A stretch of 64,000 nucleotides of DNA from Vandiemenella viatica (lineage: Eukaryota > Arthropoda > Insecta > Orthoptera > Morabidae), in the NCBI GenBank assembly GCA_031002005.1, contig JARYHS010008074.1, positions 275,343,930 to 275,407,929 of the forward strand, written 5' to 3'. The stretch's first letter is position 1. The number at the start of each line of letters is the position of its first letter. The translations under genes and the position numbers were made by a program. The notes beneath the pieces are model-generated. The model was not told where the DNA came from. It ran no database searches and worked only from the letters and a program-made list of their open reading frames with translations. Positions 1-11,035 of the stretch are shown here, piece by piece.

Positions 1-1017
1 GTTTAAATATTTACTAGTGATCGCCCAGCGGTCGAAATTCGACCGTAAATCATTAAGTAGTTTAGTTTCTTTCATGAAAGAGTAATAATCATTATTTGAA
101 TTTGTTCTATTGCGTTTGGTGTGAGCATAGATATATTATATACTGTATACCCTGACGTCGTTAGCTGCGAGCGTGTACCAATACGTTATTAGCATGTGTT
201 GTTTGGCTTAATTCTCTGCATTACCTATAAAATTAAAACGATACACTCCACGCGTGACTGTATGCTAAATTTGAGCTTTTAATCTAACCATAGCAAATGA
301 TGAAATGTATTCATTTGAATTTAAAATATTCATTTTGACTTAAGGCCGGAAAACTGCTTTAGCTTTATGAAACATGAAGAAAGTGCAGTCCTTTCACCTG
401 AAGTGACTTCTGAATCGAAATGTTTTTCATTGCAAAAGCTGCATTGTAAATTCGAAACTGTAAAAATTTCGTGGAATGAAATTCAGTGCGCATTTAAATG
501 TATCTATCAAAATAATTTCGTCTTTTTATGTGTTCGCTATTTAAATTTGGTCTATTATCATTTTGAATTTCACGCAAATAAGTATTCCTTACTTCTTGTC
601 TCTCTCTAATGAAATTACTGAAATTAAAAATTCAAAAGACCTTAACCAAAGTTTAACATTTTAAATAATCAAATGACAGTATAGTATCTGGCAGAATCGC
701 TAAATTCCTTTTCGAAGTATTCCTTTTATAACTTCAAAGATTAATCTCTACTTTATCCAAGTCTTTCGTTTTACTAAGTACCACAGTGTCTCAATGCAGG
801 GAACTTCACAGTAAGAACGTTGGCTCCTGATCCAATTTCACGCACACACACACGTTTGCAAATTAATTTTTTATTTGAATAATCTATTTGTAACATGTAT
901 TAACTATGCTTATTATATTTTTTTCTTTACTGCTGACTAAGATCACAGACATCGGCAGATTCGCTTACCACTAAAAAAAAAAAAAAAAAAAAAAAAAATG
1001 TAAACAACGAATCTTTT
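1..1017. other. Unassigned AT-rich sequence
   Basis: No coding region, RNA gene or recognisable element was found on either strand. The only open frames are short and low in complexity. A run of about 25 A lies near 974-998. The stretch leads into a small repeat family starting near 1018. Confidence 0.5.
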
Positions 1018-1748
1018 TTATTTAATTTGATATATCTGTAACACATATTATACACAGATTTTAGCTTTCTGCACTTCTTCTCCATATAAACATTAACAAT
1101 GCCAAATCTTTTCAGTGCGCGATGCATTTCTTTAAGTTCCTCCGTTTGTGCACGGTACTTATTCTTAAAAATAGCATATTCCTGCACTTCTTCTCCATAT
1201 AATCTTTAACTATGCCAAATCTCACACTTCTCCGTGCGCGCAATATTCTTAAAAATGTATCATAAGTTTTCACTTAGCGTATTAATATATAGATATTATG
1301 TAAGTTCAGAGATTAAGCTCGACTGTTTTGTTTCCCATCTATCAGCTAAACCTCGAAATGTTGCTTCTTGCTTTTATATAAGTTCAGAGATTAATCTCGA
1401 GTGTTTTGTTTCACCAAAGACCACAAAGTACGCCATCTATGAGCTAAAAATTTTAGCTTTCTGTATTTCTTTAAGTTCCTCCGTTTGCCCAATATTCTGG
1501 CCGCTAGTTGCGCTATCTACCAGCCGTCAGGTAAAACAACGCCCAGAACTGGCGGCATCTGAGCGAACTACGTAAGCGAGCGAGTGTTTAATTTAATGTA
1601 TTTGTAACGCATATTATATATAGATTTTAGCTTCCTGCACTTCTTCTCCATATAAACTTTAACTATGCCAAATCTCACACTTCTCCGTGAGCGCAATATT
1701 CTTAAAAATGTATCAAAAGTTTTCGCTTAGCGTATTAATATATAGATT
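1018..1748. repeat. Locally duplicated repeat family, two long copies and one partial
   Basis: The block at about 1181-1294 is repeated at about 1634-1748 with only a few substitutions. Both read from CCTGCACTTCTTCTCCATAT to a shared TTAATATATAGAT end. A more diverged partial copy lies at 1018-1100; its lead-in (AACACATATTATA, then AGATTTTAGCTT) matches 1600-1632. The copies are direct, with unrelated spacer between them. No coding content or terminal repeats were seen, so they are either pieces of an unnamed interspersed element or a local duplication. Confidence 0.6.
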
Positions 1749-2142
1749 ACTCGAAACGAACCATTAAGGAAGAATCTATCGTTATCAAATATCTCAGCGT
1801 TTCTCATCTTTTGTCATTCCGAGGACCAGTAAAATGTCCAAAAAAAATCGAGTCATTAACTTATATGGGCCTAATTTCTTACCTCTGTATATATTATGAA
1901 CCAAGCCTATCAATTGTTATTAGCATATATCGCCGTTTCTCAAGACATATACCTACAATAAAGCACTCATAAAACTTCGCTCTCCGAAAACGTATTTAGG
2001 GAATAGGCTGTTCAGCAGCCAGATCCTGAAAATACCAGATTTTTGATGGTGGTTGAAACGTTAATTGTTTTTTAGAAAATTTGAATTACTAGCTTATTTT
2101 CGCTTACAGTCTTATGCAGGACGAGACGATACCCTTTTTTTT

Positions 2143-3480
2143 TTAATGTTTGTCTATTTGGACTTGTACAAAAACTTTATTGCGTCTTTGTTGGATCCAC
2201 TACACGGTGGAAAATAATGAAAAAATGTACAAAAACCAACTTAAAAGGTAGTAGCCAGACAAGATGGTCGGCCAAAAACCTTGCTGTTACAGCCCTATTG
2301 CAGTACCGGATTAACCACGTAGCAGGAGGTAGCAAATGCTACGGGCCTCGCGCCTTATAGGGGGCCTCGCGCGCCTTTCTAGTAGGGCCCTCCACCTAGC
2401 CTAGCCGGACGGGAAAAATCAAGGGCCTCTTCTTCACATTTGCTACGGGCCTCGCGCTGTCTTAATCCGGCCCTGCCCTATTAAATAATTCACCTGAACT
2501 TCTCAAAGCACTAGAGGAAATTGAAGAATCTTCTCTGGATGCAGAATCTAAGTATGAAGCCGCTCATCTCTTACATGTTGTATTGGATTTTAAATTTATC
2601 CTCAAATTAACAATTTGGGCTAACCTTCTTCGAGAAATTAACAGAGTAAACGTGAAAATATAAAAGGAGGACTTAATTAATCCTTTCATGTTCTGTGACA
2701 CTAATGAAAGGGCTTATTAAGATATTGCAAGAATTGAGACTAAAGGCGATAGAATATTGGATCAAAGAAGCTACACCTGTAGCACAAAAATTGTGAATCG
2801 TTCCGATACTCAAAAGTAAACGAATTCCCAAACGTAAGAGGCAACACGACGAAATCTGCGAGGACGAATCAAGAGCATTACACCCCACACAGCTGTTTTA
2901 CAAAGATATAAAAGTTGTATTTGACAGAATTTTAACGGAAATAGGAATAAGGGTAGAAAGTGCAATAAAACTAAATGAAAACTTTGCCTTCCTTGGTGGC
3001 CACACGTTAGTAAATATGTCCGCAGAAGATCTCCAAAAAAAAATGGAGCCGTTCTAGCAAGCAGATACTTCAAGGACTTGAACGCAATTGATTTCTGGCA
3101 AGAACTTGCCGTGTTTAAACAACAAGCTCCATTTTTAATTGGAATCGTTGAAACAACTAGTCCATTCCAATTGTTGCAACAAATGTGTAAAAATGACTTG
3201 CAGGAAGTCTTTCCTAACATTTGTATAGCTCTGAGAATATACTGCACGTTACCAACGACGTCCGCAAGCTGCGAGCGGAGTTTTAGTAAACTAAAAATCA
3301 TAAAAACCTACCTGCGATCAACAATGAACCAGGAACGTCTTTCTAGCCTCGCGATCTTCTCAGTCGAAAATAGAACAGCTTATGAGACGAATTTTGATGA
3401 AGTTATAGATTCTTTCGCGGAAATGAAAGTTCGACGAGTGAAGTTGGAGGAACATTTAGTGCAAATTTTGCTATGGCCTA
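2143..3480 (+). pseudogene. Broken hAT transposase, ZMYM1-like
   Basis: Translated fragments in several frames follow the order of the ZMYM1-like hAT transposases. A QTRWSAK motif lies near 2255, followed after the MITE by an EIEESSLDAES...FKFILKLTIW region near 2520-2620. The C-terminal dimerisation domain is in the best-preserved open stretch, 3078-3599, with SASCERSFSKLK and the downstream RLSSLAIFSVE motif. Such proteins cut and paste DNA by an RNase H-fold DDE mechanism and dimerise through this C-terminal region. Multiple stops and frameshifts, for example around 2660-3060, make it non-functional. The family call rests on motif recognition, not a search. Confidence 0.8.
2301..2475. mobile_element. 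hAT-type MITE nested in the hAT transposase relic
   Basis: This 175-bp element begins CAGTACCGGATTAA and ends TTAATCCGGCCCTG, which are imperfect inverted repeats. It is flanked by an 8-bp duplication with one mismatch: CCCTATTG at 2293-2300 and CCCTATTA at 2476-2483. CAG...CTG termini and an 8-bp duplication fit a non-autonomous hAT. A repeated GCTACGGGCCTCGCG motif appears near both ends. Removing it rejoins the interrupted transposase reading. It has no coding capacity. Confidence 0.85.
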
Positions 3481-3701
3481 AGGACTACAATTGTGAATAC
3501 AGTCTGGCTAGTGCGTTATGTATTCTAATTGTGTGTATTATATGTAATGCAAGCAATAAAATAACTCGTTTCCTATTATGTCTTTTTTTATCACGTTAGT
3601 TTAATAGTACCCAACTGAGTATGGTGTTTTCTTTAAAGGGGGGGGGGGGCGCCAGCGTGAAGTTTTTGCCCCGGTTCGGAAAAATCCTAGATCCGCCACT
3701 G

Positions 3702-3918
3702 CCTAGTCCTTATAACTGATACTTGACCGTTCTCTAGCCAATAGCTATCGAGGAGCTGCTGTCTCCAGACAACGCATTTTATTTAAGAGAATTACTGCAG
3801 CATTGTTGTTTTGTTTAGTTTTAGTACTGAACATTAGAAACCGAAGTCATTAAGAGTGCAAGTTTGAAAGCTTACTCGACGAAAGTGGCTCTCTTCATTT
3901 ATGCCACATGTAGTTTTT
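3702..3918. other. Short unassigned spacer
   Basis: Nothing recognisable was found between the hAT right terminus and the SINE. There is no open frame of interest. Confidence 0.4.
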
Positions 3919-4460
3919 GAGTGGTCCTATCATTGGCGTATCCCGCGAGGGGCAGGAGGGGGACGATTAATGTTTACATAAAAAACTATAACTGAGTTAC
4001 GATCTTAATTAACAACATAGTAGGTCCTTAGATTAAGTGGTGGATTACTATATTAATCAATAATAAAAATAGTTTCGTCAATAGGTTTGAGTTTCATTTT
4101 GTAATAAATCGTCATGTTTCAGTGCCCCACCCCACTTCCTCGAAACCAATCTGAGTTGCCCCCCTCCCCCCTACTTCCAATCTTGGCCCTCTCTAGTTCT
4201 GATATTGGATACGCCCTTGGGTCCTATAGCTCAGTTGTAAAAGCTCCTAACTGGAGCTCGAAATCTCACCGGTTCGAATCCTTGTCTCGTCAGGGATTTT
4301 CATAGACCCTAAACCCGACCTTTACCTTTGCCACAGTTTGCTGTGTAATGTGAAGTACGCCAGAATGCTCCCGTGGTTTGGATTCCACGTTAAACTATTG
4401 GTCCCCTATTCCTGGTAGGATTACCGTATTAGGTTAAGGCGGCTATGACAGGGGCGGATT
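3919..4460 (+). mobile_element. tRNA-derived SINE split by a MITE
   Basis: A tRNA-like head is visible. An A-box-like TAGCTCAGTTGT lies at about 4226 and a B-box-like GGTTCGAATCC at about 4271, with plausible spacing for an internal RNA polymerase III promoter. A non-tRNA body follows to roughly 4460. The first bases of the head (GGTCCTAT, 3923-3930) are separated from the rest by the MITE at 3931-4219, which duplicated them. The 3' boundary is approximate and no poly-A tail was seen. It is a SINE rather than a functional tRNA, because the cloverleaf is poor and a SINE-like body is attached. Confidence 0.7.
3931..4219. mobile_element. MITE inserted in the A-box end of a SINE
   Basis: This 289-bp element begins CATTGGCGTATCC and ends GGATACGCCCTTG, giving terminal inverted repeats of about 13 bp with two mismatches. 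It is flanked by a perfect 8-bp duplication, GGTCCTAT, at 3923-3930 and 4220-4227. An 8-bp duplication with CA termini fits a hAT- or P-type non-autonomous element. The interior has G-rich and C-rich subterminal tracts (about 3951-3963 and 4157-4172) and no coding region. The only open frame there runs through the right end and is not a gene. Confidence 0.88.
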
Positions 4461-4974
4461 GCACAGCTTAAAAACCCTTTCACCAGTTCATTACGACCTT
4501 TTCTCACTATAATCATTGCACTTCAAATAATTTTCGCAGCACAAATTGTGCAAAAATAAATAACTATGTAACTTCTCAATTTTTGAAATCCCATTCCATC
4601 GCCTCTACATTCACCACAGTCATAAACTTCTCAAATTCAGTGCACAGTCCTACAACAAGCACCATAATTACCATGAGAGAGCAAATTTTCCCCATTAACT
4701 CAAGTAGGATAATAATTAATTGATACTTTAAAGATATTAGTTTAAATTAATTCAAGTGAAGATTCTCCCTAAAGGAACATTTAAAATGAGAAAACAGTGC
4801 TCAACCAAATACAGATTCAAAACGAAGATTCAGACCAGCACGACGGATAATAACAATATATACTACATGTCTACTTCACTCGCTCACCACTGAACAGAAA
4901 TTACTCGACATAAACACAATAAAATCAATATTAAACCAATAAGGCCATAGTACCACAGATAATAACAAAATACG
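4461..4974. other. Unassigned sequence between SINE and MITE
   Basis: No gene or repeat was recognised. Near 4447 the SINE-like body ends with a CAGGGGCGGATTG string resembling a hAT terminus, but no partner end was found. Confidence 0.4.
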
Positions 4975-4982
4975 CTATATGT

Positions 4983-5673
4983 CATGGAGGAAGGAAATAT
5001 ATGGAGGAGAAGTGACGTTAAATTGGTGAAACAGGTTCGCGCATGCGCAGTGGCGGCAACGGCGATATTGCGCTTCCAAACAATTGCGATGTTCCCAGTA
5101 TATCCCGAAAACTAAGCAAGATAACGAAAAATTTTATTCTTTATTTTCGATTTGTCTCGTCGTGTTACATAAGAATAGATCATTAAATTTGACTTTTGCG
5201 AAATTTTTCTTCTCCATTTCAACTCAAGACACCTCACTTTTGATACAGTATATCTCTAGAACTAGGTGAGATATCGAAAACTTTTATTCTTTATTTTTCA
5301 TTTGTCTCGTCTTTTTAAATAAGAATCCATCATCAAATTTGACTTCGACCAATGTTTTCTTCTGAATTTCAACCAAAACCATTTCACATTTGGGACAGAA
5401 TATCTCGAAAACTAAGCAGGATATCAAAAAATTTTATTCTTCATTTTTTATTTGTCATATCGAGTTACATAATAATCCATCACCAGATTGCGGCGTTACC
5501 TTTATCCTAGAGTCCCCTTTAGGTTTTTGTACATATTCCGCGTGTCTGTATGGAAGCGGCCATGCCCCCTCCACTCCGGCCAAGCCCCCCCCCCCACTCC
5601 TCCTCCGCCCTGCTTCACTTCAATGCGTGGTGAAGGTCTCTTGCGTCGTCTCCATATATTTCCTTCCTCCATG
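4983..5673. mobile_element. MITE with 24-bp perfect inverted ends and internal tandem repeats
   Basis: The left end reads CATGGAGGAAGG and continues so that 24 bp match the reverse complement of the right end perfectly. A perfect 8-bp target duplication, CTATATGT, lies at 4975-4982 and 5674-5681. Length is 691 bp with no transposase. The interior holds three tandem units of about 151 bp (5091-5490). CATG termini with 8-bp duplications are features of the P-element superfamily, but hAT is not excluded. The perfect ends suggest fairly recent movement. Confidence 0.9.
5091..5490. repeat. Internal 151-bp tandem repeat, about 2.7 units
   Basis: Units start near 5094, 5246 and 5396, each with a CAGTATATC- or CAGAATATC-like start followed by a conserved AAAATTTTATTCTT block about 40 bp later and an AAATTTGACTT block. 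Spacing is close to 151 bp. The array lies entirely inside the MITE at 4983-5673. Short open frames across the units are by-products of the repeat. Confidence 0.8.
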
Positions 5674-5681
5674 CTATATGT

Positions 5682-6183
5682 CTGCTGCACTCGTTCACTA
5701 CTCCATAGAAACTGCTCTACTTAAACAGAGATTAAATTCAAGATTAAACCCAGCATTACTGGTGTAACGTGACGTGCTGGGTGCCCATATTTTGAAACAT
5801 GAATTTAATTTTTATCATCTCAGGTAAAATTTTATTAATTATTATTTCAAATGAGAAAGGGTTAATAAATTACAAATATCGAAAAATCATAACAACACAT
5901 GAAATAATAGACTGCCATAACCTGACAATTTATTCTTATATGGTATACATTTGCAAATATCATTAGTTTCAATTCAGTTCGAATTTAACAACAAATACAA
6001 AAATCTTAATGACACTACCACAGTTAATCTGAACATGAATCCAGTAAGAAAAAGACATAAATTAGAAAGAAAGCTATTATTTCGGTAAGCAATATGACAT
6101 TTACAATTTACAAACAAAAATTATATAAAATAAAGAAACACCAAAGGCAAGGCGTTGATTTTATAAACAAAGAGTTATCCCAT
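5682..6183. other. Unassigned AT-rich sequence
   Basis: No gene, RNA or repeat was recognised between the MITE and the next SINE. Confidence 0.45.
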
Positions 6184-6197
6184 TATATAAAACGTTA

Positions 6198-6439
6198 CCG
6201 AGTATGGTGGTGTAACGGATAGCGTTCTTGCCTCGCATTCGGAAGGGCGGCGGTTCGAATCGCCGTCCGGGCATCCAGATTTGGATTTTCCATGGTTTCC
6301 CAAATCATTCCAGGCAAATGCCGGGATGCTTCCTTAAAAAGGCCATGGTCGAATTCCTTCCGATTCCTTGCCCCCATCCTTTCCCGTCTCTAAAGACCTC
6401 GCTGTTGAGAGACGTAAAGCAGTTAACAATATATATATA
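6198..6439 (+). mobile_element. tRNA-derived SINE with (AT)n tail
   Basis: The head contains an A-box-like region (GGTGGTGTAACGG, about 6207) and a B-box-like GGTTCGAATCG near 6252. A body follows with CCATGGTTTCCCAAATC and CAGGCAAATGCCGGGATG motifs typical of an insect SINE family. The tail is an (AT)n run at about 6430-6445. A 14-bp target duplication, TATATAAAACGTTA, is present at 6184-6197 and 6440-6453, as expected for LINE-mediated insertion. Reverse-strand fragments of what looks like the same family occur near 17158 and 22190. Confidence 0.88.
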
Positions 6440-6453
6440 TATATAAAACGTTA

Positions 6454-8699
6454 ATCTGGAGTCAGGGTACGTCATCTATAGCTGCTACAGCTATTGGCAA
6501 GAGAACGGTCACGTGCCACCCTTCACTCGCCAATCAACAGCCACTATTTTACATTCGTACCATCATCTTGCTTTTCGTTTATTTACAGCTAGACCCAGAA
6601 ATTCATATAAGAAGAAGGAGATTCAATATTTATCTGTTTCAGTTAGACGCAGAAATTCATGTATGGAAAATGGGATTCAATATTTACGCTATTTTATCTG
6701 TATCAGTTATAAGGCCTAGGTTAAACCATAACCTAAGAATTTTTTTGGCAGATGGTAAGAAACAATGAAGTTTATGAAAAACTAGGAGAAACGTACATAA
6801 TGCTAAATATATTGGTCAAATAAATAACAGTTATCCGTTTTCGAAATCCATCATTTAAAGTGAAATGTATTTATTTATTTTAAAATCCTAACCAAATACT
6901 CTGATAATTTAACCAGAGTAACGTATTCATATAACGAAAGATATAATTAAAAATGATTCTTTTCCTTACAAGCTTTTCCAGAATAAATTCCTACTACCAT
7001 CATAAATGATACCCTTAGTTTTCAATACATGTGTTAGCTATTAAATGAGATTTAAGATATCCTTTTTATCAGATCAATTTATAAATGGCAATTCTACAAC
7101 GATATTCTTGCACCCAAATAGTGGCGGGCAGAGATATTAGACATTATTTACACAGTTTAATAAATACGCAACCGCAAGGCCTCTGCTATTGGTAAATTCC
7201 AAATCTCATTCCGGCCTTTGTTCAATTTTAATTTAATTAAAACTTACGCTAATGTTGCTGCTTGATTAAAGATTATTTATTTCCTTTTTGCATATTTTAC
7301 TGAACACTTTCGTTAGTGGTATTTGTTCACGTTTATCCGTTTTTGATTTTATACTTTCCGTCATTTAATGTAGAATAAAGTAAAGTAAATAAATCGTGAA
7401 CACTGGAGATCACGATTCCGCCAGGAATTGCCGTGGTAAAACGCAAGACTCCTCTAGAAATACTTTCCAAAATACATTTAACTGTATTATGCCGGTCCAG
7501 GCTGAAATATAACCTAATTCCTGCTTGAAAATAATGGTACAGGCTGTATTAAAACGGAATTACTGCTTGAAACTAATATGTCTTGGGATTGACTACAGCA
7601 GTATAATGACATCTTTAACGAATGTTATTTTGGCGGAATTGCGATTTCCAGTAGATCCGATCGTTATTCATTTTTCCTTACAAACTTTTCCTGGATAAAT
7701 TCCTACTACCACCATAGGTGATACCCATCTTTATTCATATGAGGCTAATAGAAGCTATGACTTTCGACCGCAATATACGTGGAGGTTGTGGTTAAGTTGA
7801 CCAGAATCGCAACTGACACTTTTTGTTACAACATAATTCCTGTACCAGGAATAAAACTGATATTACATGCATAGCAAAAGTTTTTGGGAATCCTAATTTG
7901 ATTGGTTCTTTACTTCCGGCGTCATTAATTCAGAAGAAATTACTACTGTATGGATATGTTAACTGCAAATGAAATATGTAGAACATTGCATAATCAAGGC
8001 CATTAGCATTATGTAATATCAATTCTGTATAATTAACCAACTGCAAAAACATGTACTGCCAGAATATTGCGTTCAAACCGTCATTTTTGACGGGCTCGAA
8101 GCTAGTTTGAAATATAATGCTCCGGCTAAACTAACGATAGTTCGGCAGATTGGAACTCAGTCTGCGAGATTCCTCGCCAGGGTTGATATCTGGATGAGAG
8201 CTCATTTTAGTGTAGAGTTCAAAGTATCTGCTGTCATGAGGTCACACTGGGCATCGAACCACACACCCACACTATCTTCCATCAAACTAAGTTGAATTCA
8301 TGAAACACTCATAAAATGTATCTGCTGATCAGAAATGCGTTCCCGACGGCTGTCGATGGATCAGTCCCTGCTGCGATTCGTCCCCCTTGCCTTCACACAT
8401 CAGGAGACCTTAATCTCCCAGCAGCGAAAGTCGGTTCTGGCAATGGCGTCTCGAGGTTCTTTCAATACGTCCAAACATAAAAAATATAATTTAAACAAAA
8501 TAGTAACTTTACATTAAGCGATTTGCTATTCGAGGGTCTCAATAACTCTTCTCCCACACATCACCTCCTTCATTCTTATTCGCTGCCAGTTTCTCTCCCT
8601 GTTCACATATCGTGGAATTGCGTTTATCGAACTTCTCTGTCTAACAGGTAGTTTGTGATTGTCTCGCGTGAAGCTTTCACTGGTTGACAGGTGACGAGG
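6454..8699. other. Intergenic or intronic sequence with unnamed repeat copies
   Basis: No gene was recognised. Blocks near 6950-7016 and 7664-7732 are related: both carry TTTTCCTTACAA, then TTTTCC, then AATTCCTACTACCA and GATACCC. Blocks near 6501-6560 and 7200-7340 resemble 32562-32610 and 32823-32945. This implies a dispersed repeat family of at least several hundred bp, and no ends were defined. The short open frames at 8107-8780 show no family resemblance. Confidence 0.5.
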
Positions 8700-8707
8700 G
8701 TCTATTC

Positions 8708-10184
8708 CAGTCATGTCAAAGATACGGCGCGCGGGCCGCATCCGGTCCCCGGGCCCTATCAATACGGCCCACAATCGCAATTTGACACAGAAAGAAGAAT
8801 CATGTTTTTTTTAGAGCTTTTAGACTTCACTCGATTCCTCTACGCAAGTTTTAAAATGCGCACACTACATTTATAAGTAATTTCAAGGGCAGCGCGTGCC
8901 TAGACAAGCGAGAGAGATAGACAGTAACGCCATCTCTTAGCAACAAGCAGAATCTTCCACGCGCTTCGAGTCTAGACTAGAACCTTCCTTATTGCGACGT
9001 GAGTCAGTTGAGTCGATTGTGAAGGTATTGTGCATTTGTTTGTGTCGTTCGCGTGCGATATCCATAACTGTTGTGTCGAGTTCCATAATTTTTACGATTT
9101 TGGCATAATGCCACAAAATCGTAAAGTTGATAGTGAGTGCAGAGTTTTTCAGTCTAAATGGGAAATTGCATATTTTTTCATAGAATGGAACGGTAAACCA
9201 CTGTGTTTGATTTACAATCAAACAGTTGCTGTTTGTAAGGAGTTTAACTTGAAGAGAGACTGTCATACGAATCATAAATCAAAATTCGATTGTTACACTG
9301 AAAAAATAAGAATGGACACATTGTCCTCTTTAAAATCTAAACTTCAAGGTCAACAATCGATGTTTACTAAAGCTAATACTGAGAGCGAAGATGCCCTGAA
9401 ATCAAGTTTTATTATTGCATTAGAAATCGGGAAGAGATCAAAACCTTTCACTGATGGTGATTTTATTAAAGACTGTATGTTGAAAGTTGCCGATGTTTGA
9501 TTTCCATCTGAAAAGTCAATAATTCAAAATATTTCGCTGTCAAGAAACACTGTTGCTTCAAGAATTTAAAATTTGGTTCTTCAATTAAAGGAGAAAATTA
9601 AGGAATTTACAAATTTTTCATTGGCTGTTGACGAGAACACCGATACTGTTGATATAGCTCAACTTGCTGTTTTTATACGAGGTATTAACAGTAACTTTGA
9701 AATAACTGAAGAATATTAAAGTTAAAGAGGTTAACGCTCTTACATTTTATACACAATATTTCAAGAGTTTGAATAACTACCCGGAATTAAAAAAGCATGC
9801 AGCACGCATTCTGAGCATGTTTGATAGCACCTATTTAGGTGAGCAGATGTTTTCCGTCATGAAAATAAATAAGAACAAACATCGCACAAGACTTACGAAT
9901 GAACATCTCCAATCAATTCTTAAAATAATTACAACAAATATGATACCTGACATCAATGAGCTTGTCAAAAACAAGAGAAATCAGCTATCTGGATCCTCGA
10001 GCTCAAAATAATAACCCTCTTTTATAACTTTGATATGATTTTTAACAACCGTATATTATATACTATACAATTAAATAAATAAAATGTTATAATAATTCAG
10101 TACATTTTTTTATTTGAATCTGGCCCGGCTACACATTCTAAATTTAATATACGGCCCTCTGCAAAATTGAGTTTGATACCTATG
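8708..10184 (+). mobile_element. Internally deleted hAT transposon, GTF2IRD2/EPM2AIP1-like
   Basis: The left end starts CAGTCATGTCAAAG; the right end, read inward on the minus strand, starts CATAGGTATCAAAC. These are imperfect inverted repeats sharing the TCAAA core. Flanks are GTCTATTC (8700-8707) and GTCTATCC (10185-10192), an 8-bp duplication with one mismatch. Subterminal GGGCC-rich blocks occur at both ends. The 1,477-bp length is far short of an intact element, and the coding part lacks its middle. Confidence 0.88.
9108..10011 (+). pseudogene. hAT transposase remnant, N- and C-terminal parts only
   Basis: The N-terminal frame, starting at the ATG at 9108, carries a degenerate zinc-finger/BED-like region (KWEIAYFFIEWNGKPLCLI) typical of GTF2IRD2/EPM2AIP1-like hAT proteins. 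It meets a TGA at 9498-9500. Recognisable but broken sequence continues, with an ISLSRNTVASRI motif near 9530 and FSLAVDENTD near 9620. After about 9720 the central catalytic region is missing. The C-terminal dimerisation part resumes at 9769-10011 (LSMFDSTYLGEQMFSVMK). Stops plus the central deletion make it inactive. The start choice rests on the conserved MPQ-like beginning. Confidence 0.82.
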
Positions 10185-10192
10185 GTCTATCC

Positions 10193-11035
10193 CCTTGGGC
10201 CTTTGTTACGGAAACAATGCTACTCGGGGTTCTTGGAAGCTGAGTGTTTGACCCTCTGGCCACCAGTTGTAAAACATCCCTCTGAAGTGGGGTTGTCGCT
10301 TACAGCAGCTTGTCTTAACTATGATCGTGTCTGGTACCCTTACGTGATTCTATTTACGGTCGCCAATCCCCCATAATTACCCCAAGGGATAAAGGTATGT
10401 TCTTGGAATACAACTTCAGACTTCCTGATTAATTCCAAATTATATATTTTGCAAAAGTTCTTACCTAAACTCGGTACCAGCGTAGGACTAATTGAAAAGC
10501 ATCAGACTTCTATCCGTAATAAATTATTACAGGTTAAACCATCCTCTCACAGTAAGCAACTTCCTCCTAACCCCTTGATGAAAGTTAAAAGTTCATCCCG
10601 AAGGAAGATTGAGCCCGCACAACTGTTGCGCCACTACTAAAATTTTCTACATCCCCGCGACCGACCAATACACCGTCCTCTCCGTTCAATTACTGCCGCC
10701 CGCCTATCTAGCAGAGAATCCTTATATTCATATTGTTCATACTGTTCTTGGTTCTAAAAGGATGCCCTCTCCCGCTCAAGAATTACTTTGTGTTCTACTT
10801 TTATGTGACCCTCAGAGCTCCAACCATGGGAAATATGAAAACTTCGGAAAAGCGTTTGCAACATTTGAGTATATAAAATAGCTTCAGGTTTTACAGCAAA
10901 AATTAATGTTCCTACCTGAGGGTGTTAGTTAAATTCTTTTTACTGATTAATCACACACATTTACGAATTACTCCATATGCAAAATTGCATCCAACTGTTG
11001 TTTCAAATTGGGTTAGTTGTAAATCATAACAGATG
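10193..11035. other. Unassigned sequence
   Basis: No gene was recognised. Overlapping open frames at 10449-10881 show no family motif. A weak inverted pair, CCCCTTGGG near 10190 and CCCCAAGGG near 10380, has no supporting target duplication. Confidence 0.4.

Larger units (their letters stand above)
2140..3701 (+). mobile_element. hAT-superfamily transposon relic, ZMYM1-like, 5' end missing
   Basis: The right end is an hAT-type terminus: reading inward on the minus strand from 3701 it starts CAGTGGCGGATCTAGG, a common hAT terminal form. Coding remnants on the plus strand run from about 2140 to 3480. No matching left terminus was found, so the 5' end is truncated or lost. A 175-bp MITE (2301-2475) sits inside the coding part. 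An 11-base G run lies near 3640, just inside the right terminus. Confidence 0.75.

Noticed and set aside
4220..4300. A functional tRNA gene
   Set aside because: Box A and box B strings are present, but the cloverleaf is poor, the head is interrupted by a MITE and a SINE-like body follows.
10188..10396. A possible MITE bounded by CCCCTTGGG and CCCCAAGGG
   Set aside because: The inverted match is only about 9 bp and no target duplication was found.
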